A stretch of 64,000 nt of DNA from CAXBNB01 sp049115735 (GTDB lineage Bacteria > Bacteroidota > Bacteroidia > Cytophagales > Cyclobacteriaceae): the NCBI GenBank assembly GCA_049115735.1, contig JAGDZP010000013.1, positions 239,285 to 303,284 of the forward strand, in the 5' to 3' direction. This document shows, piece after piece, positions 7,360 through 16,165 of the stretch. The stretch's first letter is position 1; each line of letters begins with the position of its first letter. The position numbers were made by a program, and so were the translations under genes. A model generated the notes under the pieces. The model was not told where the DNA came from, ran no database searches, and was given only the letters and a program-made list of their open reading frames with translations.

Positions 7360-9276
7360 CTATCTCTCCAACTGTTCGATCTGAATGCCAACGGTTTCCC
7401 ATCGGTCATTGAGGACTTCCAGTTCTCCTGATACTTTTTCGTATTCCGTATTTAGCTCTTGAAGCTTTTCAGAATCGCTGAAATTGTCCGGATTGGCCAG
7501 GTCAGATTCGAGGTTAGATTTTTGTTGCTCAAATTTTTCTATTTGATCTTCAATATTTTGAAGCTCCTTTTTGAGTTTGCTTAGTTCTTTTTGGTCGGAT
7601 GTGGCTTTTGGTTTTGAGGATTTCTGTTTTTCCTGCTTTGGCTTTTTATCAATCGCCTTAGGATTTGAGTTTGATTTAGCGTCTTGTTTTTCTTTCCACC
7701 AAACAAATTCTTCGTAAGTTCCTGGGTATTCTTTGATTTCCTGATTTTCGATATACCAGATTTTATTGGCAATATCGGATACAAAATGGCGGTCGTGACT
7801 TACTACTACGAAGGTACCTTCATACTGATGTAATGCCTGCGTCAATATATTGACAGATTGTATATCCAGGTGGTTGGTGGGCTCATCTAGCAAGAGAAAA
7901 TTAGCTTCTGAAATCAAAGTTTTGGCCAGTGCTACCCTCGACTTTTCACCTCCTGAAAGGACTTTGATTTTCTTGAATACCTCTTCATCGGTAAACAAAA
8001 AGCAGCCTAATACAGATCTCAGCTCTAGCTCTGATTTACTGGTGCCAAATTGTTTGAGTTCATCCAAAATCTCATTTTGCACATTCAACGCTTCCAGTTG
8101 GTGCTGTGCATAAAATGACGGAATTACGTTGTAGCCAGGTGCTACCTTCCCTTCAATTTTTTCAGACCCATTGATGATTCTCAGCAGCGTTGATTTGCCT
8201 TTTCCATTGGCACCAATCAAGGCAATTTTGTCACCTCGCTCGATGGTAGCAGAAGCATTTTTTAGGATGTCAATATCTGGATATGATTTCGAAACATTGT
8301 CTAGAATGCAGACGTGCCTTCCTGATTTTTGTCCAAAGTTGAATTTGAAATTCACTTTAGCTGTTTCGTCAATCACATCTTCTATCACATCCATTCTCTC
8401 CAGGGCCTTTACCCTAGACTGCACTTGCCTCGCTTTGGTGGCCTTGGCTCTGAACCGTTCAACAAAGCGTTCGGTTTGCCTTATTTTTTGTTGCTGGTTT
8501 TCGAAAGCATTTTTTTGGAGTTCATTCCGAAGGGCTTTTTCTTCCAGGTAGTTGTCGTAGTTTCCGGTATAGCCAACGAGACCACCTCCGGTTACTTCTA
8601 CAATGGTCGTTGCAGTATTATTGATAAAAGTTCTATCATGAGAAACCACAATGACAGCCCCTTCATAAGTTTGGAGATAATTCTCAATCCATTGAATAGA
8701 TGGTAGATCCAAGTGGTTGGTAGGCTCATCCAGCATTAACAGAGATGGCTTCTCAAGTAAGAGCTTGGCCAGTATTACTCTCATTCGCCACCCTCCTGAA
8801 AACTCTTTCAAGGGTCTGCTGAGATCACTGGTAGAAAAACCAATACCTTCCAGTACTTCCTCAGCGCGTGATTGCAAAGTATAACCATCCATCGCATCGA
8901 ATTTCTCCTGAAGTTTCGTGAGCTTTTCTACCAACTTATCTTCATAGTTGGTTTCCATCTCATGGAGGATTTTATCCATCTTATGCTGAACTTCAAGAGC
9001 CTCTTTAAAAGCACTCATAGCTACGGAAAGAATGCTTTCTTCAGATTGGAAGGAGAGCATGTCCTGATTCAGAAATCCTATGGTACAGTCCTTTGATTTG
9101 CTGATATCCCCTTCATCAGGTGTCAGTTGCCCATCGATCAATTTCAAAAGTGTAGACTTCCCCGTTCCATTCAAACCGATCAAGCCGATTTTGGCTTTTG
9201 GCTTTATGTGGTATGATGCATTTTTGAACAGGACTCTGCTGCCCAAATAGTAGGAAAGGTTACCAATTGAAATCAT
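7360..9276 (-). CDS. ABC-F family ATPase (Uup-like)
   Basis: The 638-residue protein has two ATP-binding cassettes and no membrane segment. Walker A motifs are GLNGTGKST (about 34-42) and GANGKGKST. The signatures are FSGGWRMR and LSGGEKSR, and each Walker B ends LLLDEPTNHLD. After the second cassette is a lysine- and glutamate-rich linker and a C-terminal coiled coil (about 560-638), as in Uup-like ABC-F proteins. ABC-F proteins act on the ribosome or on nucleic acids rather than in transport. The second ABC-F gene at 19862 is EttA-like, so this one fills a different subfamily role. Exact subfamily is not certain. Confidence 0.88.
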   Translation of the reverse strand: MISIGNLSYYLGSRVLFKNASYHIKPKAKIGLIGLNGTGKSTLLKLIDGQLTPDEGDISKSKDCTIGFLNQDMLSFQSEESILSVAMSAFKEALEVQHKMDKILHEMETNYEDKLVEKLTKLQEKFDAMDGYTLQSRAEEVLEGIGFSTSDLSRPLKEFSGGWRMRVILAKLLLEKPSLLMLDEPTNHLDLPSIQWIENYLQTYEGAVIVVSHDRTFINNTATTIVEVTGGGLVGYTGNYDNYLEEKALRNELQKNAFENQQQKIRQTERFVERFRAKATKARQVQSRVKALERMDVIEDVIDETAKVNFKFNFGQKSGRHVCILDNVSKSYPDIDILKNASATIERGDKIALIGANGKGKSTLLRIINGSEKIEGKVAPGYNVIPSFYAQHQLEALNVQNEILDELKQFGTSKSELELRSVLGCFLFTDEEVFKKIKVLSGGEKSRVALAKTLISEANFLLLDEPTNHLDIQSVNILTQALHQYEGTFVVVSHDRHFVSDIANKIWYIENQEIKEYPGTYEEFVWWKEKQDAKSNSNPKAIDKKPKQEKQKSSKPKATSDQKELSKLKKELQNIEDQIEKFEQQKSNLESDLANPDNFSDSEKLQELNTEYEKVSGELEVLNDRWETVGIQIEQLER

Positions 9277-9348
9277 GGCTGCAAATTAAGTGAATGAATA
9301 CGGAAGATGGAAGTAGGGAAGGGGAAGTCTTGCACTGTAACTGCAAGG

Positions 9349-9804
9349 TTAGAATTGTTTTATGATCTGCAACGCTTCTTCAACATGTTGTTCTGCTTTG
9401 AATTGCGAATTGAATACATGCCGGACTATCCCTTCTTTGTCGAAGACAAATGTCACGCGACCCGGTAGGAGACCAAGAACGCTTCTTTTTACCCCAAAAA
9501 GCTTTTCTACTTCTCTACTCTTATCACTGAGCAGTGTAAAATTGAGTTTGTACTTCTTTGCAAACTTCAAATGTGATTTGGGTGAATCGGTACTGATCCC
9601 TATGATCTCTGCCCCATGTTCAGCAAAAACCTCAAACTGATCTCGAAAATAGCAGGCTTCTCGGATACATCCAGGAGTATCATCCTTCGGATAGAAATAG
9701 ATAACCAGGGGTTTTCCAAGGTATGTTTCTATGGAGACCATATTGCCATGTTGGTCTTCCAATGAAAATTTAGGTATTTGATCGCCGATTTTGATTTTAC
9801 TCAT
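9349..9804 (-). CDS. bcp: Peroxiredoxin of the Bcp/PrxQ type
   Basis: Thiol peroxidase that reduces hydrogen and organic peroxides. The motif DDTPGCIREACYFRD contains the peroxidatic cysteine (TPGC) and, five residues later, the resolving cysteine of the PrxQ class. The open frame extends upstream to 9840, but MSKIKIGDQIPKF at 9804 is the usual start of the family and gives 151 residues. With it the gene begins 4 bases after the nucleotidyltransferase stop at 9809 instead of overlapping it. The two are likely cotranscribed. Confidence 0.9.
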   Translation of the reverse strand: MSKIKIGDQIPKFSLEDQHGNMVSIETYLGKPLVIYFYPKDDTPGCIREACYFRDQFEVFAEHGAEIIGISTDSPKSHLKFAKKYKLNFTLLSDKSREVEKLFGVKRSVLGLLPGRVTFVFDKEGIVRHVFNSQFKAEQHVEEALQIIKQF

Positions 9805-9808
9805 AGAT

Positions 9809-10714
9809 TCAATTCCATAAAGGATTAGAATAAACACCATTAGCTACAAATTCCGCCAGCTTCTTCACAACGATTGGTCGGTCTTCCTTGTATGTAACTC
9901 CGAACCATTTGGCACTGGAGTGCAATACGGAGACACTGATCTTTCCTTCATTGATCATTTTGTCTATCACAGTTGGGATTTGAAATTCATCTTTACTTAA
10001 GTCTGAAGTGTTCTCCAGAAATGCCTTGAATTGCTCATGCATTTCAGCAAATATGTTTGGGCAGAAACCCCAGAAATTCATGGAGGCTAACCCTTCGGTT
10101 ACTTCCACTTTTTCTCCACTACCGTTCGAACAAAGGATTTTATCCTCTTCAGCATATATGTCGTGAGTTTCTGTAATTGAGGCTAAATAACCATTTGGAT
10201 CACTCACCGATAGGCCTCTTGAGACAGTGCCATTATCAGATAGCGTATTGATCAGGTCATAGCCAACCATACTGTATTTTGAATCATCCTTAACAGCTTC
10301 TGTCGAAAGAAAATCTGCCATGGTCTTAAAAGCGTCAGCACCATAGAAGTCGTCAGCGTTGATCATGGCGAATGGCGTGTCTATCTGATTTTCCGCAGAC
10401 AATATAGCATGTGCCGTTCCCCAGGGCTTCAATCTTTCTTCTTGTACCTTGGGTTTGATGTGTTCCTGAAAAAGGTCTTGATAGGCATATGCAATTTGAT
10501 TAGAATCAATTCCGGTACTTTCAATGATCCTCATCGTATCGGCTTCTACCTCTTTGTTGATCACCAGTACAATCTTGCCAAAACCGTTTTTTAGCGCATC
10601 GTGGATGCTGTACTCCATGATGGTTTCGCCAGCAGGCCCCATTTCACTCACTTGTTTCGCTCCGCCGAATCGGCTACCCCTACCTGCCGCTAATATTAAT
10701 AATGTTGGTTTCAC
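9809..10714 (-). CDS. Nucleotidyltransferase family protein (sugar-phosphate NTP transferase)
   Basis: The 301-residue protein begins with the pyrophosphorylase loop LILAAGRGSRFGGAKQ (about 5-20), then NADDFYGADAF, typical of GT-A fold sugar-1-phosphate nucleotidyltransferases. It ends in a compact tail (KWFGVTYKEDRPIVVKKLAEF). The family transfers a nucleoside monophosphate to a phosphorylated substrate, for example for cell-wall or cofactor sugars. The exact nucleotide and sugar cannot be read from sequence. It is the upstream partner of bcp and lies downstream of the DAHP synthase pair on the same strand, 79 bases away. Confidence 0.8.
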   Translation of the reverse strand: MKPTLLILAAGRGSRFGGAKQVSEMGPAGETIMEYSIHDALKNGFGKIVLVINKEVEADTMRIIESTGIDSNQIAYAYQDLFQEHIKPKVQEERLKPWGTAHAILSAENQIDTPFAMINADDFYGADAFKTMADFLSTEAVKDDSKYSMVGYDLINTLSDNGTVSRGLSVSDPNGYLASITETHDIYAEEDKILCSNGSGEKVEVTEGLASMNFWGFCPNIFAEMHEQFKAFLENTSDLSKDEFQIPTVIDKMINEGKISVSVLHSSAKWFGVTYKEDRPIVVKKLAEFVANGVYSNPLWN

Positions 10715-10793
10715 TTTAGTTAAAAGTTAAATGTTCAAAGCTAGATGGTTCGTGCTCCTCAAGAACTTTAAACCTTAAGCATTGAACCTTGAA

Positions 10794-11792
10794 TTAAATA
10801 ATTGTGCGCCCTACCGCCGATGCTACAGCTTGCAGGCTTTCATACATGCTGGTAAATTCATCAAAATTGAGTTGCTGTGCTGCGTCTGACTTAGCCACCG
10901 ATGGGTTTGGGTGACTCTCAATCAACAAGCCATCCACGCCCATTGCTACGCAAGCTCGGGTCAAGTCACCAATGCCATATCTATAGCCAAGTGCATGACT
11001 CGGGTCGAGGATAACTGGTAAGTTGGTATTTTCTTTCAACCAGGCTACACCACACAGGTCGAGTGTAAATCTCGTTTTTGTTTCAAAGGTTCTGATACCT
11101 CTTTCGCAAAGCATTACATCCTCATTTCCACCGGATAGCACAAATTCAGCAGCTTGCGCAAATTCCTGAAGTGTTGTTCCAAACCCACGTTTAATCAACA
11201 CCGGCTTGCCGGACTTCCCGCATTTCCTCAAAATACCCTGGTCGTACATGGCCTTCGCACCAACCTGGATAATGTCAGAATATTCTATCACATCATCGAT
11301 ATGGGATGCGTCCCGCACTTCTGTAATGATGTTGTATCCGTATTGATCCCGGATTTTGGCTAGCATTTTTAAGCCTTCCAACCCCAACCCCTGGAAAGAG
11401 TATGGAGAAGTCCTGGGTTTGTAACAACCAGCTCTGAGCGTAGTAAGATTATGTTTTTTGAGTAGTTCTGCACTCTGGGTGATTTGCTCCATTGACTCGA
11501 TAGAGCATGGCCCGGTGATCATCAACGTGTTATTGGTGTTTCCACCGATTTTCGCATTTCCCAGATCAATTTCTCTCAGCTCAGATCGATAGTCTTTACT
11601 AGCCAACTGGATATCGGAGCTCATTGCGAAATGTACATCGGCATATTCGGCTAGTCCATCAGGCAAATCCTTTACTGCCGATCCGGTAATCAGCACATGT
11701 TTGCCGTCTTTCTTATAATAAATGGCAGAGGCACTAGCTGCTAGTTCAGCCGCCTGCACATCTGAAACGCTTTGTTTTAAATGGATAATCAT
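10794..11792 (-). CDS. aroF: 3-deoxy-7-phosphoheptulonate (DAHP) synthase, type I beta
   Basis: First enzyme of the shikimate pathway, joining phosphoenolpyruvate and erythrose-4-phosphate. The 332-residue protein has an N-terminal ferredoxin-like domain (about 1-85), as in Thermotoga DAHP synthase, where it gives feedback control. The catalytic barrel follows, with GPCSIESMEQ (about 94-103), RAGCYKPRTSPYSFQG, KRGFGTTLQEF, and the metal and substrate residues in DPSHALGY and SHPNPSVAKSDAAQQL. It overlaps the upstream epimerase-CBS gene by 4 bases (ATGA), so translation is probably coupled. That coupling to an epimerase-like, possibly nucleotide-sensing protein is unusual. Confidence 0.93.
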   Translation of the reverse strand: MIIHLKQSVSDVQAAELAASASAIYYKKDGKHVLITGSAVKDLPDGLAEYADVHFAMSSDIQLASKDYRSELREIDLGNAKIGGNTNNTLMITGPCSIESMEQITQSAELLKKHNLTTLRAGCYKPRTSPYSFQGLGLEGLKMLAKIRDQYGYNIITEVRDASHIDDVIEYSDIIQVGAKAMYDQGILRKCGKSGKPVLIKRGFGTTLQEFAQAAEFVLSGGNEDVMLCERGIRTFETKTRFTLDLCGVAWLKENTNLPVILDPSHALGYRYGIGDLTRACVAMGVDGLLIESHPNPSVAKSDAAQQLNFDEFTSMYESLQAVASAVGRTII

Positions 11793-12796
11793 GATTCGCT
11801 TCTTATTAAATTGATAAACGAAAGCCCTCCCGTAAGCTTGTTGTTATCATCAACAACTGGTAGGAAGGATATTAAAAATTTCTTTGAATGTATTAAATCC
11901 AGCAGCTCCGAAATGGTGCTGTTTTCATTGATGGTAACAGGATTTCTATTGATGATGTCTTCGATGGCTATGGCATTTAGGTCATCCAAATGCTTCAACA
12001 TACCTCTACGTACGTCCGCATTACTCGATAGGCCGGTAAATCCACCTTCAGCATCAGCAATAAACGTGAAGCCGAGGTTGCCTTCATCAATTTTTTTAAT
12101 GATGTCTTTTACCTCAAATTCACCATCCACCAGTACTGGGCAATTTTCAAGAGCAATAGCAAAGTCCTTAACCTGAAAGTCTGAATGAATAATCGAGCTT
12201 TTCAAATTTAGGAGGGCCGTGGCGATTGACTCATGGTTGACCAGGTAGGATCCCGACACCACGGAGTTGACACCCATCATGCGAAGGATAAATCCCACTT
12301 CGTCGTTTACACCACCATCCACTTCTATCTCCTTGCCGGGGAAGGAATTTCTGAATTCCCGAATCTTCCTGAAATTATCAGGCCGGAATTTCCCACCACT
12401 TTGACCGGGCGTTGTAGTCATGATCAGTACAAAATCACAATCGTCTTTGTAGTCGTCAAATACTTCTATGGGCGTATCTGAAACGACCGCAAGACCAAAC
12501 TGGGTCTTGTTCGATTTTGGGAAACTGAGCTTGCCGCCAAGGTTCTCGTATTGAAAGGAAACGTATTCAACCTCATTTTCGAGAATCCCATCAAAATATT
12601 GCTCCGGAGTATCGCTGATGATATGCAGATCGATAGGCGTCTTACTCACCGCTCGTATCCTTTTTATATCATCAAAAACAGACAAATCATCGTTGCAGTC
12701 GACATGGATATAGTCAATGTGACATTTATCCAATTCCCCTGCTAAGTCTTCAATGCTGCGCTCCTTGTTGGAGTATATCGATGCGGATATTTTCAT
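11789..12796 (-). CDS. Ribulose-phosphate 3-epimerase-like domain fused to a CBS pair
   Basis: Residues about 1-210 follow the epimerase barrel. Present are SASIYSN in place of PSILSAD, YIHVDC, DLHIIS, MTTTPGQSGGKF and EVDGGV, so the usual metal-binding His, Asp, His and Asp positions appear kept. The family's HVDVMDG loop reads HVDCNDD. Residues about 220-335 are two CBS motifs (LGFTFIADAEGGFTGL and ISFLPVVDDNNKLTGGLS), which commonly bind adenine nucleotides. The gene precedes and overlaps the DAHP synthase gene by 4 bases. I infer a pentose-phosphate or related epimerase whose activity is tuned by nucleotides and tied to erythrose-4-phosphate use. The true substrate is unknown. Confidence 0.75.
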   Translation of the reverse strand: MKISASIYSNKERSIEDLAGELDKCHIDYIHVDCNDDLSVFDDIKRIRAVSKTPIDLHIISDTPEQYFDGILENEVEYVSFQYENLGGKLSFPKSNKTQFGLAVVSDTPIEVFDDYKDDCDFVLIMTTTPGQSGGKFRPDNFRKIREFRNSFPGKEIEVDGGVNDEVGFILRMMGVNSVVSGSYLVNHESIATALLNLKSSIIHSDFQVKDFAIALENCPVLVDGEFEVKDIIKKIDEGNLGFTFIADAEGGFTGLSSNADVRRGMLKHLDDLNAIAIEDIINRNPVTINENSTISELLDLIHSKKFLISFLPVVDDNNKLTGGLSFINLIRSES

Positions 12797-13245
12797 ATTT
12801 TCTTATTTCAGAAAGGCGCAATTTGCCACGCTAAAGGGCCTTTCCTCATTTCACCGCAATGTTAATAATAATCCACTTCTGCCACCATTTTAAGAGCGGC
12901 TTAATTATTTTTTGGAGCAAAAGCTTTAGTGCTATTAAGATAGAGCCCTCCGGCTCTCGGCTTTATCTTTTCATTGCCAATTAATTGCACACATTCTCGG
13001 CACTGTGCTGGGATCCGTCTCTATTGCCACCACTAACAGATACCGGAACGAGTCCGGTAAAGTAGAAATAATGAAAAGGATACCACCTCGATCCGGGCTA
13101 TTAAGTGACGCTATCTCTTACCCTCGCCAACACTGTCAAGTCTTACGATCAATTCGGTTTCAAAGCCTAACAGGGATAACATAACGAATTGCGCCAGAAA
13201 TTTCCTAAATTCACCATTCAGCTATTTACAACAACCCAAAATGTA
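12797..13245. other. 449-base intergenic region with two strong hairpins
   Basis: No convincing gene lies between the divergent epimerase-CBS and alkB genes. AGAGCC (12942-12947) pairs with GGCTCT (12952-12957) around CTCC. TACCGGA (13041-13047) pairs perfectly with TCCGGTA (13053-13059) around a 5-base loop. The stretch 12935-13180 is richer in G and C than normal spacer. It could be the 5' leader of the minus-strand aromatic operon or an independent small RNA. A 38-codon plus-strand frame at 13071-13187 is present but has no recognisable similarity. Confidence 0.35.
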
Positions 13246-14301
13246 ATGAGTAGCCTCCGATTCTTAAAGTACCTTACTGTCTATACACTACCAGCCTCGG
13301 TGTATATCGCTTTCAATACCCAATGGGTATTTTTTCCTTTGGTATTATATTTCGTTTTCGTTCCGGGGTTGGAATTACTCTTCAAACCGCAACACAACAA
13401 TTTGAGCGAAGAAGAAAAAGAAGCCGCACTACATTCAAAAGTATACGATGTGTTGCTCTACATCATGCTACCTATCCAATTCGGATTTCTTTGGTATTTC
13501 CTTACTATTGTTAGTAGTCAAGCCCTGACTTGGGTACAGTGGGCAGGGTTGACGAGCGCCATGGGATTGATGAGCGGAGTGATAGGTATCAATGTGGGGC
13601 ATGAACTTGGCCATAGAAAGGAACGCTTTGATCGTTTCGTTGGGGAATTGCTATTGCTGTCTTCATTGAATACTCATTTTTTGCCCTATCACAATTTAGG
13701 GCACCATAAAAATGTAGCCACACCCAGCGACCCAGCCACTGCTAGAAGAGGAGAGTGGCTGTTCGTATTTTGGTTTAGATCTAATTTTTCCAGCTATATC
13801 GAAGCATGGCACATAGAGTCTGAAAGATTGACCAAAAGGGGACTTAATCCATTTTCTGTAAAGAATAGAATGATTGTTTATTCGATTGCTCAATTCGGGC
13901 TTTTAGCATTGGTATATTTCTTCTTTGGATTGACTGGTGTCCTGGCATTTCTTGGGGCAAGCATATTTGGCATTCTGCTCTTAGAGACGGTCAATTACAT
14001 CGAGCACTATGGGCTCTTGAGGTTGAAGAACGACAAAGGCCACTATGAACGGGTGAAGCCCTGGCACTCCTGGAATTCCGATCACATGATCGGCAGGGTT
14101 ATTTTGTTCGAACTGTCCCGGCATTCAGATCATCACTACCTGGCGAGTAAGAAGTATCAAATCCTTGATTCATTTGAAGACAGTCCACAAATGCCAACTG
14201 GCTACCCTGGTATGCTTATTCTATCGCTCATCCCACCAATTTGGTTTAGGGTGATGAATCCAAAAGTAGACAAAATTAGAGCCGAGCATTCCGGGGATTA
14301 G
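13246..14301 (+). CDS. alkB: AlkB-type alkane 1-monooxygenase (membrane di-iron hydroxylase)
   Basis: The integral membrane hydroxylase family is clear from the histidine boxes: NVGHELGHRKERFD, YHNLGHHKNVATPSDPAT, NYIEHYGL and LSRHSDHHY, with EAWHIESER and WHSWNSDH between them. About six hydrophobic segments are spread over the 351 residues. The enzyme uses two iron atoms, rubredoxin or ferredoxin electrons and oxygen to hydroxylate terminal carbons of alkanes or fatty chains. No rubredoxin gene is adjacent. A TTG at 13189 would add 19 residues; the ATG at 13246 starts MSSLRFLKYL, a normal beginning. A related lipid-modifying role is possible instead of alkane growth. Confidence 0.88.
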   Translation: MSSLRFLKYLTVYTLPASVYIAFNTQWVFFPLVLYFVFVPGLELLFKPQHNNLSEEEKEAALHSKVYDVLLYIMLPIQFGFLWYFLTIVSSQALTWVQWAGLTSAMGLMSGVIGINVGHELGHRKERFDRFVGELLLLSSLNTHFLPYHNLGHHKNVATPSDPATARRGEWLFVFWFRSNFSSYIEAWHIESERLTKRGLNPFSVKNRMIVYSIAQFGLLALVYFFFGLTGVLAFLGASIFGILLLETVNYIEHYGLLRLKNDKGHYERVKPWHSWNSDHMIGRVILFELSRHSDHHYLASKKYQILDSFEDSPQMPTGYPGMLILSLIPPIWFRVMNPKVDKIRAEHSGD

Positions 14302-14367
14302 TCTTGGTAGACTAATTTGCACAGTCCTATAGTCATGCCACATCCACCAAAAAGTGTATTTTTAGGC

Positions 14368-15228
14368 ATGAAAATTCTTAGACTTACATTGGCTTGCTCA
14401 ATAGTGACAGCTAGCCTTTTATCCTGTACTAATCAAAAACCAGTTACAAATGAAAAACCGGTGATTCCAGAAAAAGAAAACTGGATTCAGCTCTTCAATG
14501 GTAAGGATCTGACCGGTTGGGACATCAAATTCTCAGGCCATGAAATCAATGACAATTATAAAAATACCTTTAAGGTGGAAGATGGGATATTGAAAGTGGA
14601 CTATGGCGAGTATGAGAATTTTGATAAGAAATATGCTCACCTCTATTATCAGAAACCCTTTTCCCATTATCGTTTGAGGATAGAATATCGTTTTGTGGGG
14701 GGGCAGCTTCCAGGAGGAGAAACCTGGGAAAACTTCAACAGCGGCGTGATGCTGCATTCACAGTCGGCACAAGATCAGCAATTTGATCAGGACTTTCCAG
14801 CATCGATAGAAATGCAGTTTTTGGGAGAAGTAGAAGGTGAAAATAGAACCAATGGAAACCTGGCCTCACCGGGTACACATGTCATTAACGAACAGGACAC
14901 ACTCCACACTAGGCATATGCTTTATTCAACCTACAAAGCACCTGCTGGAGAAGGCTGGGTGAACATAGAGGCCATTGTTCTCGGTGATTCTATAGTACAT
15001 CATGTAGTGGAGGGAGATACGGTTTTGACTTATACCAAGCCAAGGATTGGAGGTTGGGAGCAACGGGATAACCGCGAGCGTCCGTGGGTGGAAGATTTGT
15101 CATGGTTCCAAGAAAATGAGGGCAAACCGTTGAAAGAAGGCTACATCTCCCTGCAAGCAGAAAGCCACGGTATTCATTTTAGAAAAATTGAGTTGTTGGA
15201 TTTGTCGGAAGAATATGGTTCAAAGTAA
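14368..15228 (+). CDS. DUF1080 lipoprotein (3-keto-disaccharide hydrolase-like)
   Basis: With the ATG at 14368 the protein starts MKILRLTLACSIVTASLLSC, a lipoprotein signal with lipobox LLSC, so it is probably anchored in a membrane after export. An upstream ATG at 14317 gives no sensible signal. The body starts with the DUF1080 pattern WIQLFNGKDLTGWDIKFSG and continues as a concanavalin-like beta sandwich (HYRLRIEYRF, NSGVMLHSQ, EMQFLGE). It ends GYISLQAESHGIHFRKIELLDL, which is highly typical of the family. Members cleave 3-keto glycosides or bind glycans. The neighbours do not reveal its substrate. Confidence 0.85.
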   Translation: MKILRLTLACSIVTASLLSCTNQKPVTNEKPVIPEKENWIQLFNGKDLTGWDIKFSGHEINDNYKNTFKVEDGILKVDYGEYENFDKKYAHLYYQKPFSHYRLRIEYRFVGGQLPGGETWENFNSGVMLHSQSAQDQQFDQDFPASIEMQFLGEVEGENRTNGNLASPGTHVINEQDTLHTRHMLYSTYKAPAGEGWVNIEAIVLGDSIVHHVVEGDTVLTYTKPRIGGWEQRDNRERPWVEDLSWFQENEGKPLKEGYISLQAESHGIHFRKIELLDLSEEYGSK

Positions 15229-15287
15229 GTGCTACAACCGAAATATACTTGTACCAGAAAACTTTAATCAGGACTTAAAAAGATATT

Positions 15288-15833
15288 ATGATACGTTATA
15301 CAAAAACAGTACTTGTCATTTTGGCCATATCGCTTAGTGCTTTCAAAAGTGACACATTGCAACAACACGACGGCTTGATTCCCGATAAAAAAATGGCTCA
15401 TATCGGAATCGTTGTGAAGGACATTGAAGCGTCTCTTGATAACTGGGTAAAGCTCCTGGGGCTGAAAGAAAGGCCTAAAATAAATATTGCCGCAGGTCAT
15501 GAAGACAATCCAACGCATTATCGAGGGAAGCCCTCAAATGCTAAAGCCAAACTCGCCTTTCTTCCTCTAGATAACATGCAGGTTGAGTTGATTGAACCTA
15601 TTGGGGATGCCCCAAGTCATTGGCAGGAATTTTTGGACACTAAAGGTGAAGGTGTCCATCATGTAGCTTTTTGGTTAAAGGGTCTTGGTGAACAGTATAT
15701 AGGTAATTTTGAGAAGAATGGGCTATCCCTTGTTCAGCAAGGTGGTTGGGATGGAGGTGAATATGGCTATTTTAATGGCCTAGAGTCTCATGGAGTAATG
15801 ATTGAGTTGTTAGAGAATTACAATAAAGAATAG
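15288..15833 (+). CDS. Secreted VOC-family (glyoxalase-fold) protein
   Basis: The 181-residue protein has an N-terminal export signal (about 1-22). A vicinal-oxygen-chelate domain follows: KMAHIGIVVKDIEASLDNWVKLLGL at about residues 35-59, VELIEPIGD near 102, HHVAFWLKGL near 125 and a final GVMIELLENY. The layout resembles methylmalonyl-CoA epimerase or lactoylglutathione lyase, with likely metal ligands at the His of MAHIG, the Glu of VELIE, the His of HHVAF and the Glu of MIELL. Export is unusual for those enzymes, so the substrate is probably extracytoplasmic. It follows the DUF1080 gene by 59 bases. Confidence 0.75.
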   Translation: MIRYTKTVLVILAISLSAFKSDTLQQHDGLIPDKKMAHIGIVVKDIEASLDNWVKLLGLKERPKINIAAGHEDNPTHYRGKPSNAKAKLAFLPLDNMQVELIEPIGDAPSHWQEFLDTKGEGVHHVAFWLKGLGEQYIGNFEKNGLSLVQQGGWDGGEYGYFNGLESHGVMIELLENYNKE

Positions 15834-15932
15834 AGACCATTTTCACCTTTGGTAAAAACTTCAAATGAAATGGTTTAGGCAAGAGTAAAAAATCAACAAA
15901 CCACGCAAGCCTTTTTGACTTGTACCGCTCAC

Positions 15933-16145
15933 TTACAACAACTTCTCAATCTTATCGATATCATCAAGGCATAGTCTGTCGGTGGTGCCAGTGGCATGAT
16001 TGGATACGTCAAATTCCATAGTGCTCGTATCCAGGTTTCCCAAATAACTTCCACCCAATGTCTTTCCATCGATGAAATGCACCTTGATGAATTGATTCTC
16101 CCCAAGTCCTACTTTGTTGAATTGATTGATCTCCATAAAATTCAT
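15933..16145 (-). CDS. Small hypothetical protein, 70 residues
   Basis: I do not recognise a family. The protein is acidic and contains alternating hydrophobic stretches (NQFIKVHFIDGKTLGGSYLG) suggestive of a small beta-rich fold, ending in DDIDKIEKLL. It lacks a signal peptide and membrane segment. The start ATG at 16145 lies 20 bases after the stop of the upstream secreted-protein gene at 16166. It is probably real because the frame is in the same direction as that gene and closely spaced. Confidence 0.5.
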   Translation of the reverse strand: MNFMEINQFNKVGLGENQFIKVHFIDGKTLGGSYLGNLDTSTMEFDVSNHATGTTDRLCLDDIDKIEKLL

Positions 16146-16165
16146 TTTTTAGTCTACTTCTGACT

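Noticed and set aside
9805..9840. Longer N-terminus of the peroxiredoxin starting at 9840
   Set aside because: It would overlap the nucleotidyltransferase gene by 32 bases and adds residues not found in the family; MSKIKIGDQ is the normal start.
13010..13100. Minus-strand reading W-Y-P-F-H-Y-F-Y-F in the leader of the DAHP synthase operon, which looks like an aromatic attenuation peptide
   Set aside because: In this frame a TAG stop (13098-13100) lies just before the aromatic run, and no ATG, GTG or TTG start follows before it, so the peptide cannot be started.
13071..13187. Small plus-strand frame of 38 codons starting MKRIPPRSG
   Set aside because: No family, no promoter or ribosome site, and it lies in a hairpin-rich intergenic region; chance frame is more likely.
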